Source: Abyssibius sp040880065
GTDB lineage: Bacteria; Pseudomonadota; Alphaproteobacteria; Rhodobacterales; Rhodobacteraceae
DNA: 64,000 bases
Direction: 5' to 3'
Assembly: GCA_040880065.1 (NCBI GenBank)
Contig: JBBDJE010000043.1
Coordinates: 22,312-86,311, forward strand
In this document: positions 27,635 through 36,927 of the stretch, in pieces
Layout: every line of letters starts with the position of its first letter
Numbering within the stretch: the first letter of the stretch is position 1
Position numbers and translations under genes: made by a program
Notes under the pieces: model-generated
Databases searched by the model: none
The model's input: only the letters and a program-made list of their open reading frames with translations
What the model was told of the DNA's origin: nothing

Positions 27635-28596
27635 TCGCGGGCCGTTACGGTAATGCACTGGATGTCGCGCGCCAAAAGCGCGGCACACATGGCGCGGGCC
27701 TGTTCCAACTCTTCAAAACCCAGCGCACGAAGCCGGTAAAACACGCGCCCGCCCGCTTGGCGGCGCTCGATATAGCGCTCCATCGTGGCAAAAAGCTGCG
27801 GATGGCTGGCGGCAAGCCCGTCCCATTGCGCAGCAGCGGCGGCTTCGGTGTCAAAGGCACCAAGCTGGATCATCCGCGTGCCGACCGGCACGTCGCGCAC
27901 ATCGCCGGGTGATGCCGTGTTGCTTTCGCTTGGCGTGGAGGGGGGGCTTGCCGCAGCACTGTTGGCTTGGGCAAGTGCCTCGGCAATAGCGGCTGATAGC
28001 ACACCGTCTTCAGACGCCGCATCTATGCGCGAAGCGCGGCGCAGCGGGCGCGGAATATCGAGCGCAACGCCACCCAAATCCTCGGTCTCTGTGGTGTTTT
28101 CGGCCTGTTCTGGTCCGGTTTCAAGCGCGGTGCCCGGCGCTGCGGGCAAAGGCGCAAAACTGCCTGAGGATTCTGGTGCAACCTCGCCGCTTTCCGCTTC
28201 GGGCGTTACACTGGATTGCGATCCCACATCAGGCAAAACCGGCTGGTCATCGGCGGCAAGCCCGCTGGTTTCGGGGGCAAGGGCAGCCATTTGCGTAGGG
28301 TCAGCCGATTCGGTGCCGCCCAAAACTTCGTTCACAGCAAGGCCCTGATTGGGCACCTGAGCGCCGCCCGCATCAACCGGGCGTTCACGCGGCAATCCGG
28401 CAAGCGCGCGGATCACCGGCACGTCGCTGGCATCGCGCTGGCCAAGCGAATAGGCCCAATAGACCACGCCCGCCACCATAACGATGGACAAAACCGCACC
28501 GAACCAAAGCACAGCTCTGGCTGCAAACCCTGTGGGTTCGCCTTCATCCGCAGGCGCATCGCGCCGCGAACGCGATTCGGAATCAACGTCCTGCAT
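27631..28596 (-). CDS. SPOR-domain membrane protein
   Basis: A 321-aa bitopic protein. A cytoplasmic N-terminus (about 25 residues) is followed by one transmembrane helix (AVLWFGAVLSIVMVAGVVYWAYSL, residues about 28-51, given in part), a long Pro/Glu/Ala/Ser-rich periplasmic linker, and a C-terminal SPOR domain from about residue 240 (TRMIQLGAFDTEAAA). SPOR domains bind denuded septal glycan, so a division or wall-remodelling role is likely. It lies between argS and nagZ, a common alphaproteobacterial arrangement. Confidence 0.86.
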   Translation of the reverse strand: MQDVDSESRSRRDAPADEGEPTGFAARAVLWFGAVLSIVMVAGVVYWAYSLGQRDASDVPVIRALAGLPRERPVDAGGAQVPNQGLAVNEVLGGTESADPTQMAALAPETSGLAADDQPVLPDVGSQSSVTPEAESGEVAPESSGSFAPLPAAPGTALETGPEQAENTTETEDLGGVALDIPRPLRRASRIDAASEDGVLSAAIAEALAQANSAAASPPSTPSESNTASPGDVRDVPVGTRMIQLGAFDTEAAAAAQWDGLAASHPQLFATMERYIERRQAGGRVFYRLRALGFEELEQARAMCAALLARDIQCITVTARE

Positions 28597-28664
28597 GTCT
28601 ATTCGCCTTCTTGCGACACTTTATATTGTGTGCCGCCCTGCTCCAACCCCAAAATGCTGGATGC

Positions 28665-30398
28665 TTAGCGCATCTCTTCCACGGGGGTCACGCCCAGAAT
28701 ACCAAGACCGGCCTGCAATGCAAACTGCGTTGCGCGCACAAGGGCAAGGCGTGCGCTGCTCAGTGCCGCATCGCCATCGACCACGAAACGCTGGGTCGCA
28801 TCGAGCTTGCCCTGATGTTGCAGGCTGTGGAACGCCGAGGCCAGTTCGTAAAGATAAAAAGCAACGCGGTGCGCCTCATGCGCCTGTGCGGCTTGTTCCA
28901 GCACGCGCGGCCATTCGGCCAGCTTCTTGATCAGCGCCATTTCACCCGGCTGGGTGAGTAAAGACAAATCGGCCGCCCCAAGCGCGCCATCGGCGGGGTT
29001 GCCGCCGCGCGCAAGCACCGAGTGAATCCGCGCATGGGCGTATTGCACGTAAAACACCGGATTGTCTTTGGACTGCTCCAGCGCCTTGGAAAAGTCAAAC
29101 TCCAGTGGCGCATCGTTTTTACGGGTCAGCATTACAAAGCGGGTCACGTCGGGGCCGACCAGATTGACCACATCGCGCAGCAGCACAAAATTGCCCGCCC
29201 GTTTGGACATTTTGAACGGCTCACCGTCTTTCATCAGCTTCACAAGCTGGCAGAGCTTGATGTCGAGCGGCACTTTTCCACCCGACAGCGCGGAAACCGC
29301 CGCCTTCATCCGTTTGACATAGCCGCCATGGTCGGCGCCAAACACATCGATCAGCTCATCAAACCCGCGGCGCACCTTGTCGTAGTGATAGGCAATATCA
29401 GGGGCGAAATAGGTCCATGCGCCATCGGATTTTTTTACCGGCCGGTCAACATCGTCGCCGTGCTCGGTCGATTTGAACAGCGTTTGAATGCGCGGCTCCC
29501 AATCCTCGGGCATCTTGCCTTTTGGGGGTTCAAGCGTGCCTTCATAGATCAGGCCCTTATCATCCAGAGCCTTGATCGCCTCTTCAATCAGGCCGGTGCC
29601 ATAAAGCGATTTTTCGCTGAAAAACACGTCCATTTCAACGTTGAGCGATTTCAGGTCGCTGCGGATAAGCTCCATCATCGCTTCGGTCGCGAATTCGCGC
29701 AAGTCTTCCAGCCAGACGGATTCGGGCTGGTCGAGCAAGCTCTCACCGTATTTTTCCTTCAGCGCCTCGCCAACCGGAACCAGATAATCGCCCGGATACA
29801 GGCCTTCGGCAATTTCCGGGCTCAGGCCGCAGGCCTCGCGATACCGCTCGTAAGCCGAGCGCGCCAGCACATCGACCTGCGCGCCACCATCGTTGATGTA
29901 ATATTCGCGGGTTACATTGTAACCGGCAAAATCCAACAAACGTGCCAAAGCGTCGCCGGTAACCGCCCCGCGGGTATGGCCCACATGCAGCGGGCCGGTC
30001 GGATTGGCCGAAACATATTCAACGTTAACCTTGCGCCCTGCGCCCACTTTCGAGCGGCCAAAACTGTCGCCCGCGGCCAGTGCAGCGGGCACAACAGCGC
30101 GCCAGAAATCGGCGCTCAGGCGCATGTTCAAAAAGCCGGGGCCAGCCACTTCGGCGGAATCGACAACGGCGTCTGTTACAAGTTGCGCGGCGAGCGCTTG
30201 CGCAATCACGCGCGGGTTCATGCCTGCCGGTTTGGCCAGAACCATTGCCGCATTGGTGGCCATATCGCCATGGCCCGTATCACGCGGGGGTTCAACAGAC
30301 ACAGTTGCAAAATCAAGCCCAGCAGGCAACGTGCCTTCGGCGACCAAACTCTTCAAACTGGTCAGCACCAGCGATTTCATGTCTGCGAACAGGTTCAT
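28665..30398 (-). CDS. argS: arginyl-tRNA synthetase
   Basis: A 577-aa class I synthetase that charges tRNA-Arg. The HIGH-type motif is HVGH in NPTGPLHVGHTRG, and the KMSKS-type loop is FKMSKRAGN. The N-terminal additional domain and C-terminal DALR anticodon-binding domain are in place. The ATG at 30398 (MNLFADMK) is preferred to an in-frame TTG two codons upstream; AGGA lies upstream. Confidence 0.96.
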   Translation of the reverse strand: MNLFADMKSLVLTSLKSLVAEGTLPAGLDFATVSVEPPRDTGHGDMATNAAMVLAKPAGMNPRVIAQALAAQLVTDAVVDSAEVAGPGFLNMRLSADFWRAVVPAALAAGDSFGRSKVGAGRKVNVEYVSANPTGPLHVGHTRGAVTGDALARLLDFAGYNVTREYYINDGGAQVDVLARSAYERYREACGLSPEIAEGLYPGDYLVPVGEALKEKYGESLLDQPESVWLEDLREFATEAMMELIRSDLKSLNVEMDVFFSEKSLYGTGLIEEAIKALDDKGLIYEGTLEPPKGKMPEDWEPRIQTLFKSTEHGDDVDRPVKKSDGAWTYFAPDIAYHYDKVRRGFDELIDVFGADHGGYVKRMKAAVSALSGGKVPLDIKLCQLVKLMKDGEPFKMSKRAGNFVLLRDVVNLVGPDVTRFVMLTRKNDAPLEFDFSKALEQSKDNPVFYVQYAHARIHSVLARGGNPADGALGAADLSLLTQPGEMALIKKLAEWPRVLEQAAQAHEAHRVAFYLYELASAFHSLQHQGKLDATQRFVVDGDAALSSARLALVRATQFALQAGLGILGVTPVEEMR

Positions 30399-30458
30399 TT
30401 TCAAGCTTTCCTAGGATTTGAGGCGGCATAACACGGCAAAAAGCCATGAGCCAGCCCC

Positions 30459-31607
30459 TTAGGCGCGGGTCATCGGGTCGGTCAGTTTTTCGTATTCCTG
30501 CAAGGCGAAGCGATCGGTCATGCCAGCGATATAATCGGCTACAACCCAAGCGCGCTGGGTGGCGTCGCCCTTTTGCGCCCAATCCTGCCAGCCATCGGGT
30601 AACATGCCGGGGTCTTCCATGAAAATGCCGAACATTTCGGTTACGATCTGCCCGGCCTTGCGCCGCATCCGCCGCACCTTCCAATGCCGATACATATGCT
30701 TGAAGAAAAACGCGCGAATAACCTTGAGGTCTTCAAACAGCGCATCCGAAAAGCGGATAAGCTGGCGGCCCGCATTGCGCACATCATCGACCGATTGCGG
30801 GTTGGCCGCGCTTAGCAGGCGGCGGCTTTCGGCCAGCACATCCTCGACCATTACCCCGAACACACGGCGCAGCGCCTCATGGCGGCGGCGGATGTGGTCA
30901 AGCTCGGGGTAAAGCGCCTCCACCCTGTCATAACACGCCCCGATGATCGGCAGCTCGCGGATTTGCACCTCGTTGAAAAGCCCTGCGCGCAGCCCGTCAT
31001 CCAGATCGTGGTTGTTATAGGCAATGTCATCGGAAATGGCGGCAACCTGCGCTTCGGCACTGGCATAGGTGGCAAGCTCAAGGTCGTGTCTGGCACTGTA
31101 TTCGGCCAGCATGGCGGGCACAGCCCCCAGCACGGGCCCGTTATGCTTGGCAATACCTTCAAGCGCTTCCCATGTCAGGTTCAGCCCGTTGAAATCGGCA
31201 TAGTGGCGCTCCAGCATGGTCACAATCTTGATGGCCTGCGCGTTATGGTCAAACCCGCCAAAAGGGGCCATGCATTCGGCCAAGGCATCTTCGCCGGTAT
31301 GGCCAAAGGGCGTGTGGCCAAGGTCATGGGCCAGCGCCACGGCTTCGGTCAGATCCTCGTTCAGCCCCAATGTGCGCGCGATGGTTCGCGCCACCTGCGC
31401 CACCTCGATCGAATGGGTCAGCCGCGTGCGGAAATAATCGCCCTCATGCTCTACAAACACCTGGGTTTTATGCTTGAGCCGCCTAAAGGCAGAGGAATGG
31501 ATGATACGGTCGCGGTCGCGCTGAAAGGCGCTGCGATGCGTGCTTTCATCTTCAACAAACAACCGCCCGCGGCTATTTTCAGCCCGTGTTGCAAATTTCG
31601 CCAACAT
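30459..31607 (-). CDS. dgt: deoxyguanosinetriphosphate triphosphohydrolase-like protein
   Basis: A 382-aa HD-domain phosphohydrolase of the dGTPase-like (clade 2) family that hydrolyses dNTPs to nucleoside and tripolyphosphate. Metal ligands appear as H in TRLTHSIEVAQ and the HD pair in ALAHDLGHTPFGH. Nucleotide specificity is not deducible. It heads the dgt-argS-SPOR-nagZ-scpAB set and is divergent from erpA with an 81-bp shared upstream region. Confidence 0.92.
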   Translation of the reverse strand: MLAKFATRAENSRGRLFVEDESTHRSAFQRDRDRIIHSSAFRRLKHKTQVFVEHEGDYFRTRLTHSIEVAQVARTIARTLGLNEDLTEAVALAHDLGHTPFGHTGEDALAECMAPFGGFDHNAQAIKIVTMLERHYADFNGLNLTWEALEGIAKHNGPVLGAVPAMLAEYSARHDLELATYASAEAQVAAISDDIAYNNHDLDDGLRAGLFNEVQIRELPIIGACYDRVEALYPELDHIRRRHEALRRVFGVMVEDVLAESRRLLSAANPQSVDDVRNAGRQLIRFSDALFEDLKVIRAFFFKHMYRHWKVRRMRRKAGQIVTEMFGIFMEDPGMLPDGWQDWAQKGDATQRAWVVADYIAGMTDRFALQEYEKLTDPMTRA

Positions 31608-31688
31608 CTCGCCACGCTCCGCACTTGTCGCGGGTCTGCTGCCCGCCTACATTAGACCTGTTATAGCAAGACTCGCCAAAGGTGCCAG

Positions 31689-32024
31689 ATGTCACTCACA
31701 CTACCGCCCAAAGTCTCGGACCGTGCTTTTGCGCGGCTTGGCGCGATTGTCGCCAAGGATTCCAGCCTGCCATGTTTGCGCGTGGCGGTGGATGGCGGCG
31801 GCTGTTCGGGTTTTCAATATGACATCCACCTCGAAGAAGCCCCTGCCGATGATGACATTATCATCGCCAAAGACGGGCTTTCGGTGCTGATTGATCCGGT
31901 TTCGATGCCGTTCCTGTCGGGTGCCGAGATCGACTTTTCGGCCGAACTGATTGGCGCACGCTTTGTGGTGAACAACCCGAATGCCACATCGTCCTGCGGC
32001 TGCGGCACGTCATTCTCGATGTGA
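31689..32024 (+). CDS. erpA: iron-sulfur cluster insertion protein (ErpA/IscA family)
   Basis: A 111-aa A-type Fe-S carrier. The three cluster ligands are Cys39 in GGGCSGFQY and Cys103/Cys105 in the terminal SSCGCGTSF motif. It passes clusters to target apo-proteins. ErpA, IscA and SufA cannot be fully separated by sequence alone; the genomic position next to dgt is where alphaproteobacterial ErpA is usually found. Confidence 0.88.
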   Translation: MSLTLPPKVSDRAFARLGAIVAKDSSLPCLRVAVDGGGCSGFQYDIHLEEAPADDDIIIAKDGLSVLIDPVSMPFLSGAEIDFSAELIGARFVVNNPNATSSCGCGTSFSM

Positions 32025-32030
32025 TGCCTG

Positions 32031-32948
32031 CTACTTAAGGCGCAACTGCTGGTAGGTCTGCAAAGCGCTGCTGTGCTCAACACTCAACGTATCTGCAAAA
32101 TCGTCCGGATTTTCAATTTCATAGCCCGCAGCCTGCATAACAGCCGGGTCCAAATGCGCGTTTATCATGCTCACCTGAGCCGAAGTCAGCCAGTTGCGCC
32201 ACGGCTCGGCGGCATGGCGTGCCTGCACCGCGTCAATCGGTTCATTCGTTTTGGTGCTGTGCGCCAGCGGCCGCAAGCCCGCCGGATCAAGCCCCAGAGC
32301 CTCAAGCGCGGCAGCCAATGTTGCAACCGGGTCGGCAAGAAACGGTTCGAATGATACAAACGCCGTTGGAATTTCGGCACTAGCGGCAAAGCGCTGCGCG
32401 CCAGCCTGCTTGGCGTTCCATAGCGCGGCGGGCGAGGCGACAACCAGATCCATGCGCTCGCGCGGTATGCTCAGCCATGGCGTTTCAATAAAGGTTGAAA
32501 GCGCGGATATGCGCCGCCCGACATGGTGGTAAGGGCGCGCAAACAGCGCAATAACCCATGAATACGGGTTGCGCTGGCTTAGCAAAGCGCCAGAAAGGCT
32601 GGCAAAACTGTCATCCCAGCCCAGCATTGCATGTTTCCAGCACGCAACACGCGGCTTGGCGAGCGATACAGCATCGCTCAATGCGGATTGCTTCGCATTG
32701 CCACCAATCTCCTGCTGTTCGATTTTGGCGGCGCGTTCAAGTAGGTCTAAAATCGGTTGCGCCTTTGGGTCTAGGGGCTGTGAAAAGTTTTCACGGATAT
32801 GCGGCAAGGCCTTGATCATCTGCGCCATGGCGCGGGTGCCGGTATTGCGCTCGCCAAGCACGCGGATGACAGGTTTGCGCTGCTTTGGCGTTGCCCCCTG
32901 CCCCGTTTGACCGCTAAGACTGGTCTGACCTTTCGGAGCTTGCCCCAT
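32031..32948 (-). CDS. sulfotransferase-like P-loop protein
   Basis: A 305-aa protein with a PAPS-type P-loop pattern near the N-terminus (RVLGERNTGTR, about residues 28-38) and an RNPYSWVIALFARPYHH segment that resembles the substrate/PAP region of sulfotransferases. It is related to hypothetical sulfotransferase-family proteins; acceptor unknown. The chosen ATG (32948) overlaps the xth ATG on the other strand by two bases. GAGG lies 8 nt upstream within xth. An in-frame ATG at 32969 would extend it by seven residues. It stops 6 nt after convergent erpA. Confidence 0.6.
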   Translation of the reverse strand: MGQAPKGQTSLSGQTGQGATPKQRKPVIRVLGERNTGTRAMAQMIKALPHIRENFSQPLDPKAQPILDLLERAAKIEQQEIGGNAKQSALSDAVSLAKPRVACWKHAMLGWDDSFASLSGALLSQRNPYSWVIALFARPYHHVGRRISALSTFIETPWLSIPRERMDLVVASPAALWNAKQAGAQRFAASAEIPTAFVSFEPFLADPVATLAAALEALGLDPAGLRPLAHSTKTNEPIDAVQARHAAEPWRNWLTSAQVSMINAHLDPAVMQAAGYEIENPDDFADTLSVEHSSALQTYQQLRLK

Positions 32949-33717
32949 GAAAATCGCCTCATTCAACATCAACGGTATCAAGGCCCGCCTGCCCGCATTG
33001 CTTGACTGGCTGGCCGAAGCCGCGCCCGACATTGTGTGCCTACAGGAAATCAAGTCGCTAGACGAGAATTTTCCCCGCGAGGCGATCGGAGACCTCGGGT
33101 ATAATATCGAAACTCACGGCCAGAAAAGCTTTAACGGCGTGGCGATCCTGTCGAAATTCCCCATCGAGGATGTGGTTCGCGGTCTGCCGGGTGACCCCGA
33201 GGACGAGCAGGCCCGCTGGATCGAGGCGACCATCAACACGGTGCGCGTATGCGGGTTGTATTTGCCCAATGGCAACCCGGTCGACAGCCCGAAATTCCCC
33301 TATAAGCTGCGCTGGATGGCCCGCATGAAAGCCCGCGCGGCTGAGCTGTTGGCCAGCGAGGACATCGCGCTCATATGCGGTGATTTCAACATCATCCCCC
33401 AGCCAGAAGACGCCCACCGCCCGGATGACTGGTGGGGCGATGCGCTCTATCGGCCCGAAAGTCTGGCGCTGTGGCGCGAGGTAGTTAACCTTGGTTTTAC
33501 CGATGCGTTTCGCGCGCTCGACGCGGCCCCGCTGAACTATACGTTCTGGGACTTTCAGGCCGGCGCGTGGAACAAGAATGACGGCATCCGCATCGACCAT
33601 TTCCTGCTCAGCCCGCAAGCCGCCGACCGTCTGCGCGATTGCAAGGTCGACCGCCATATGCGCGGGCGCGACAAGCCCAGCGACCATGTGCCGATCTGGG
33701 TGGAGCTAGATGCGTAA
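32947..33717 (+). CDS. xth: exodeoxyribonuclease III
   Basis: A 256-aa AP endonuclease/3'-5' exonuclease of the EEP fold, used in base-excision repair. It begins MKIASFNINGIKARLP and has LQEIK, the catalytic LICGDFNIIP, DGIRIDHFLLS and a terminal SDHVPIWVEL. GGAG lies 8 nt before the ATG. The last 12 nt overlap the end of convergent kpsC. Confidence 0.95.
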   Translation: MKIASFNINGIKARLPALLDWLAEAAPDIVCLQEIKSLDENFPREAIGDLGYNIETHGQKSFNGVAILSKFPIEDVVRGLPGDPEDEQARWIEATINTVRVCGLYLPNGNPVDSPKFPYKLRWMARMKARAAELLASEDIALICGDFNIIPQPEDAHRPDDWWGDALYRPESLALWREVVNLGFTDAFRALDAAPLNYTFWDFQAGAWNKNDGIRIDHFLLSPQAADRLRDCKVDRHMRGRDKPSDHVPIWVELDA

Positions 33718-35721
33718 AACCCGCTGCGCGCGGGCCAATATGCGCAAATACCACGGTTGTCTGCCATGGCCTGCAACCATGCGCTCCACCAATACCTCGG
33801 GCGGGCATGGTGCGCCGCTCACCGGGTCGCGATAGAGCGGATAATCCACCAACACCGCCTGCGCCAACTGGTCGAGATTTGGCCGCGCAATGCGGCGTGC
33901 GGGCGGTGTGGCGCGGTCATCCGTCAGCCCCCAGCCTGCGTAAAACGGTGCGCCAAAGCAGGTTACAGGCAGGCCATGCATCAGCGCCTCGAACCCCATC
34001 AGCGACGTAATCGTGGCCACATGATCAACCTGCCCAAAAAGCGTGGCGGGGGCAGCCTTATGAACAACCATATCCGCCAGATCGCCGCAATTTTCAACCT
34101 TGCCAATGCGCAAACCAGCCACGACATCGGGGTGGGGTTTGTAAATAACAAACGCTTCGGGGAAGGCTTGCCGAACGGCTTTCAGCAGGCTTTCATTGGT
34201 GCGTATGCCAACCGCGCCCATGCGGATCGAGGCATCGTCTTCCACCTGTCCGGGCACCAGAATGCGTAACCGCCCGTCGCGCGGCGGCAGTTCGACATGC
34301 CCTGTCAGGTTGTATTTGGACAGGCCGGCCGCCACGATTTGCGTGCGCAACGCAGCACCGCGCGCGCAATCGCGCCCTGCGGCCAGTTCTATCAGGGCTT
34401 CCAGTCTGGACGGCCTTGCCGGGTTGAAGTAAATGCCGACATCATCCATCACCAGCGATTGCGCAGGCACAAGTTCCGCCCCCAGCCCGATCGAGCGTAA
34501 AAACCCGTCTTCGACCTGCACCAGCCGCACGCCTGCGTTCTGCGCAGCATCGGGCAGGGTTTCGGGCATGCGGCTGGCCCAGATGGCAAGCGGCTTGCCC
34601 GCGTCCCGCGCCCGCGCCAGCCCCGTTTCGGCAGGTTCTTTATACTGCGGATGGTTCAAAAACCGGCGCAAACTATGGCGTTTCCAACGGCGCATACCGC
34701 TCGCAGGGCTGCCATGTGGCAGCACCCAATGCGCGCGGGCGCGGGCTTCCAATATGGCAAGCGCACGCTCAAGGCTGCACAGCGCCCCGGCAAACGGGTC
34801 ATGCCAGATGGGGTTGAGAATCATGACGCCCGCAAAAAGCTGGTTGCGGTTCAGTGCGCGGCTGCGGCGCGGGGTCGATTGCGTATCATCGCTCAGCCCC
34901 CAGCCCGCATAGAAGGGCAGGCCAAAAATGCGCGGGCGGTGGCCGGCCAAAATCGCCTCAAAGCCGATTTGCGAGGTCACGCAATAGACCGCAGCGGCGC
35001 CTTCCAGCATATCCCACGGGTTGCTCGGATGCTGCCATATCTGGCAATTTCCGCTGCAATCCGCGGCGCTGAAATAGCCCGGCCTGTGCTTGCTTGTGCT
35101 GGCCGGGTGGCTGCGAATGATGATTGGCTTATCCGGATGTTCACGCCGGGCCGCCGCCAGCATGGCCTTGAATGTGGCAGCGTCAGCCCCGCCACAGCGC
35201 ACGCTGGCATCGTTATGGCTTTGGTCAACAACCAGAACATAGCCCGGCGCGGGCACCGGCATCGCGCCGCGTGGATGCGCGTTGTATTTCGACAGCCCTG
35301 CCCGTTGCAGGAACGCAATCGCCCCAGCCGCGCGGGTTTGCAAGGCGAGATCATCCAGCCGCGCATCGCTTTGCAGAATGGTCTCCAAGGTCGACGGGTT
35401 CTGCCCGTCGAAATGCACGCCGACCGGATCAATCGTCAAGCCTAGCGGTGGCGATTTTCGCCCCGGCAGCACCGAGCGCAGCGGTGCATCCTCAACGCTC
35501 ACCAGCACTTGCCCGTGCATCGCCGATTTGGCCATGGCGCGCAAGCCGCTCGGTTTTCGGCCCCACACGCCCAACGCATCGAGCCGCCGCGCCAAAGGTG
35601 CGTAACAGAGCTGCCAGCCTGCGAGCCGCAAAATTTGGCGCGTGCTGGCCAATGAGAGCATACCGAAGGAATATACCCCCAGCCGCTTTGGCCGATTGCC
35701 AGCACCGCCCGTATCATCCAT
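33706..35721 (-). CDS. kpsC: capsule polysaccharide protein KpsC (beta-Kdo transferase)
   Basis: A 671-aa protein made of two tandem capsule-synthesis domains, each ending in the same motif: FYAGWGLSDD in the first half and FYAGWGLTDD in the second, with paired RPRIFGLP / PVTCFGAP strands before them. KpsC adds alternating Kdo residues to the lipid carrier to build the linker for group 2-type capsules, together with KpsS. Length matches the family. It starts 20 nt after the OPX gene stop and is last of the three capsule genes. Confidence 0.92.
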   Translation of the reverse strand: MDDTGGAGNRPKRLGVYSFGMLSLASTRQILRLAGWQLCYAPLARRLDALGVWGRKPSGLRAMAKSAMHGQVLVSVEDAPLRSVLPGRKSPPLGLTIDPVGVHFDGQNPSTLETILQSDARLDDLALQTRAAGAIAFLQRAGLSKYNAHPRGAMPVPAPGYVLVVDQSHNDASVRCGGADAATFKAMLAAARREHPDKPIIIRSHPASTSKHRPGYFSAADCSGNCQIWQHPSNPWDMLEGAAAVYCVTSQIGFEAILAGHRPRIFGLPFYAGWGLSDDTQSTPRRSRALNRNQLFAGVMILNPIWHDPFAGALCSLERALAILEARARAHWVLPHGSPASGMRRWKRHSLRRFLNHPQYKEPAETGLARARDAGKPLAIWASRMPETLPDAAQNAGVRLVQVEDGFLRSIGLGAELVPAQSLVMDDVGIYFNPARPSRLEALIELAAGRDCARGAALRTQIVAAGLSKYNLTGHVELPPRDGRLRILVPGQVEDDASIRMGAVGIRTNESLLKAVRQAFPEAFVIYKPHPDVVAGLRIGKVENCGDLADMVVHKAAPATLFGQVDHVATITSLMGFEALMHGLPVTCFGAPFYAGWGLTDDRATPPARRIARPNLDQLAQAVLVDYPLYRDPVSGAPCPPEVLVERMVAGHGRQPWYLRILARAQRVLRI

Positions 35722-35741
35722 TGGCGCTTCGCTTTGCTGCT

Positions 35742-36884
35742 TTACTCGAAAATTTCGACAATGCGCGCAATATCGGCAATTGCGCCAATACCGTTTGACA
35801 GCGAATCAAGGAACCGGCCCCATGCGACATAGTTCGCCTCGCTCGCAAACAGCGAATCGCGGTCACGCAAATAGAATTCCTGCGCGATGAACAGCCCTTC
35901 GGGCGCCGTCAAATCAACCACATAGGCGATGCGCTGCGGCGTTGTCAGGTCGTTGCGCTGAAGAACACGGTTGGCAATTTCAGCCGTTTCGGTGCGCAGA
36001 ATGAATATGCCGCGCGGGTTGGCCGCATTGCCGTTCAGCCCGCCAATGGCAGCCAAACCGTCAATCACCGTCTGTTCGCGCGCGCCAAGCACAAGCTGCG
36101 CCTGCTTGTTGGCAGCGCCAAGGGCGGTGAAATAGCGCACATTTTCTTCAACAATAATCCGGTCGCCTGCGCGCAGCGGGATGTCATTGTCGGTATTGGC
36201 ATAAAGGTCTTCAAGCCAGATACGCCCGCTCTGCCCACCACGCTGAACGGTGATTTGCGTCACCCCGGGGTTGGATTGCACGCCACCTGCCACGGCCAGC
36301 ATGCCCGTCAGTCGGCGGTTGGGGTTTTCCAGCGGAAATACACCTTGCCGCCCCACAGGGCCAACCACGCTTACCGTTGCGCCATCGCCAGCCTGACGGC
36401 GCACTTCGACCTGCGGGTCGGGGGTTTGGCGGGCAAGTTCGCGGGTTATTTCTTCGCGCAACTCATCTGGCGTGCGGCCAGAGGCGGAAATGGTGCCGGC
36501 ATAGGGCACGAAAATATTGCCAAGCTCGTCAACCTGCACGGCGGGCAGCACGATAGAATTGGTGCCAGCGGCCACAAGCAGCCCGTTTTCAATGTTTTCC
36601 CAAATGGTAATGTTCAGCAAATCGCCGGGGTTGATGCGACTAACCGACGCCACGCCCGCATTAAGAAAGGCACGCGTAAAGCCGAGAGTGTCGTTTACAT
36701 AGGCGGCAGAGGCCACACGGTCATTGACCAGCACCACATGCATGGAGCCGCCATTCTCGACCGATCCGGAAAGAATTTCGGCCGCACTGGGGCCGGAGCG
36801 CGGCATTTGGCAGGCCGCCACAAGCATTCCAAGCCCAAGAATCAGCCCCAGCCGCACTGCCCGAAATTTCATCTGCAAATCCAT
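35742..36884 (-). CDS. polysaccharide export outer-membrane lipoprotein (OPX family, Wza/KpsD-like)
   Basis: A 380-aa lipoprotein: signal peptide ending in LVAAC (Cys25). The mature protein has the poly_export domain (INPGDLLNITIWE, VDELGNIFVPYAGTI, ELARQTPDPQVEV) followed by SLBB-like repeats (VSVVGPVGRQGVFPL, PLRAGDRIIVEE). OPX proteins form or gate the outer-membrane exit for capsule. The ATG at 36884 follows GGGGCGG; a second in-frame ATG at 36872 is possible. It is between kpsS and kpsC on one strand. Confidence 0.88.
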   Translation of the reverse strand: MDLQMKFRAVRLGLILGLGMLVAACQMPRSGPSAAEILSGSVENGGSMHVVLVNDRVASAAYVNDTLGFTRAFLNAGVASVSRINPGDLLNITIWENIENGLLVAAGTNSIVLPAVQVDELGNIFVPYAGTISASGRTPDELREEITRELARQTPDPQVEVRRQAGDGATVSVVGPVGRQGVFPLENPNRRLTGMLAVAGGVQSNPGVTQITVQRGGQSGRIWLEDLYANTDNDIPLRAGDRIIVEENVRYFTALGAANKQAQLVLGAREQTVIDGLAAIGGLNGNAANPRGIFILRTETAEIANRVLQRNDLTTPQRIAYVVDLTAPEGLFIAQEFYLRDRDSLFASEANYVAWGRFLDSLSNGIGAIADIARIVEIFE

Positions 36885-36927
36885 CCGCCCCAGTTTGTGA
36901 TGAGTATAGTGATTCACCACCTTACCG

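Noticed and set aside
29022..30431. 469-aa open frame opposite argS
   Set aside because: Antisense of a clear arginyl-tRNA synthetase; no motif or start signal.
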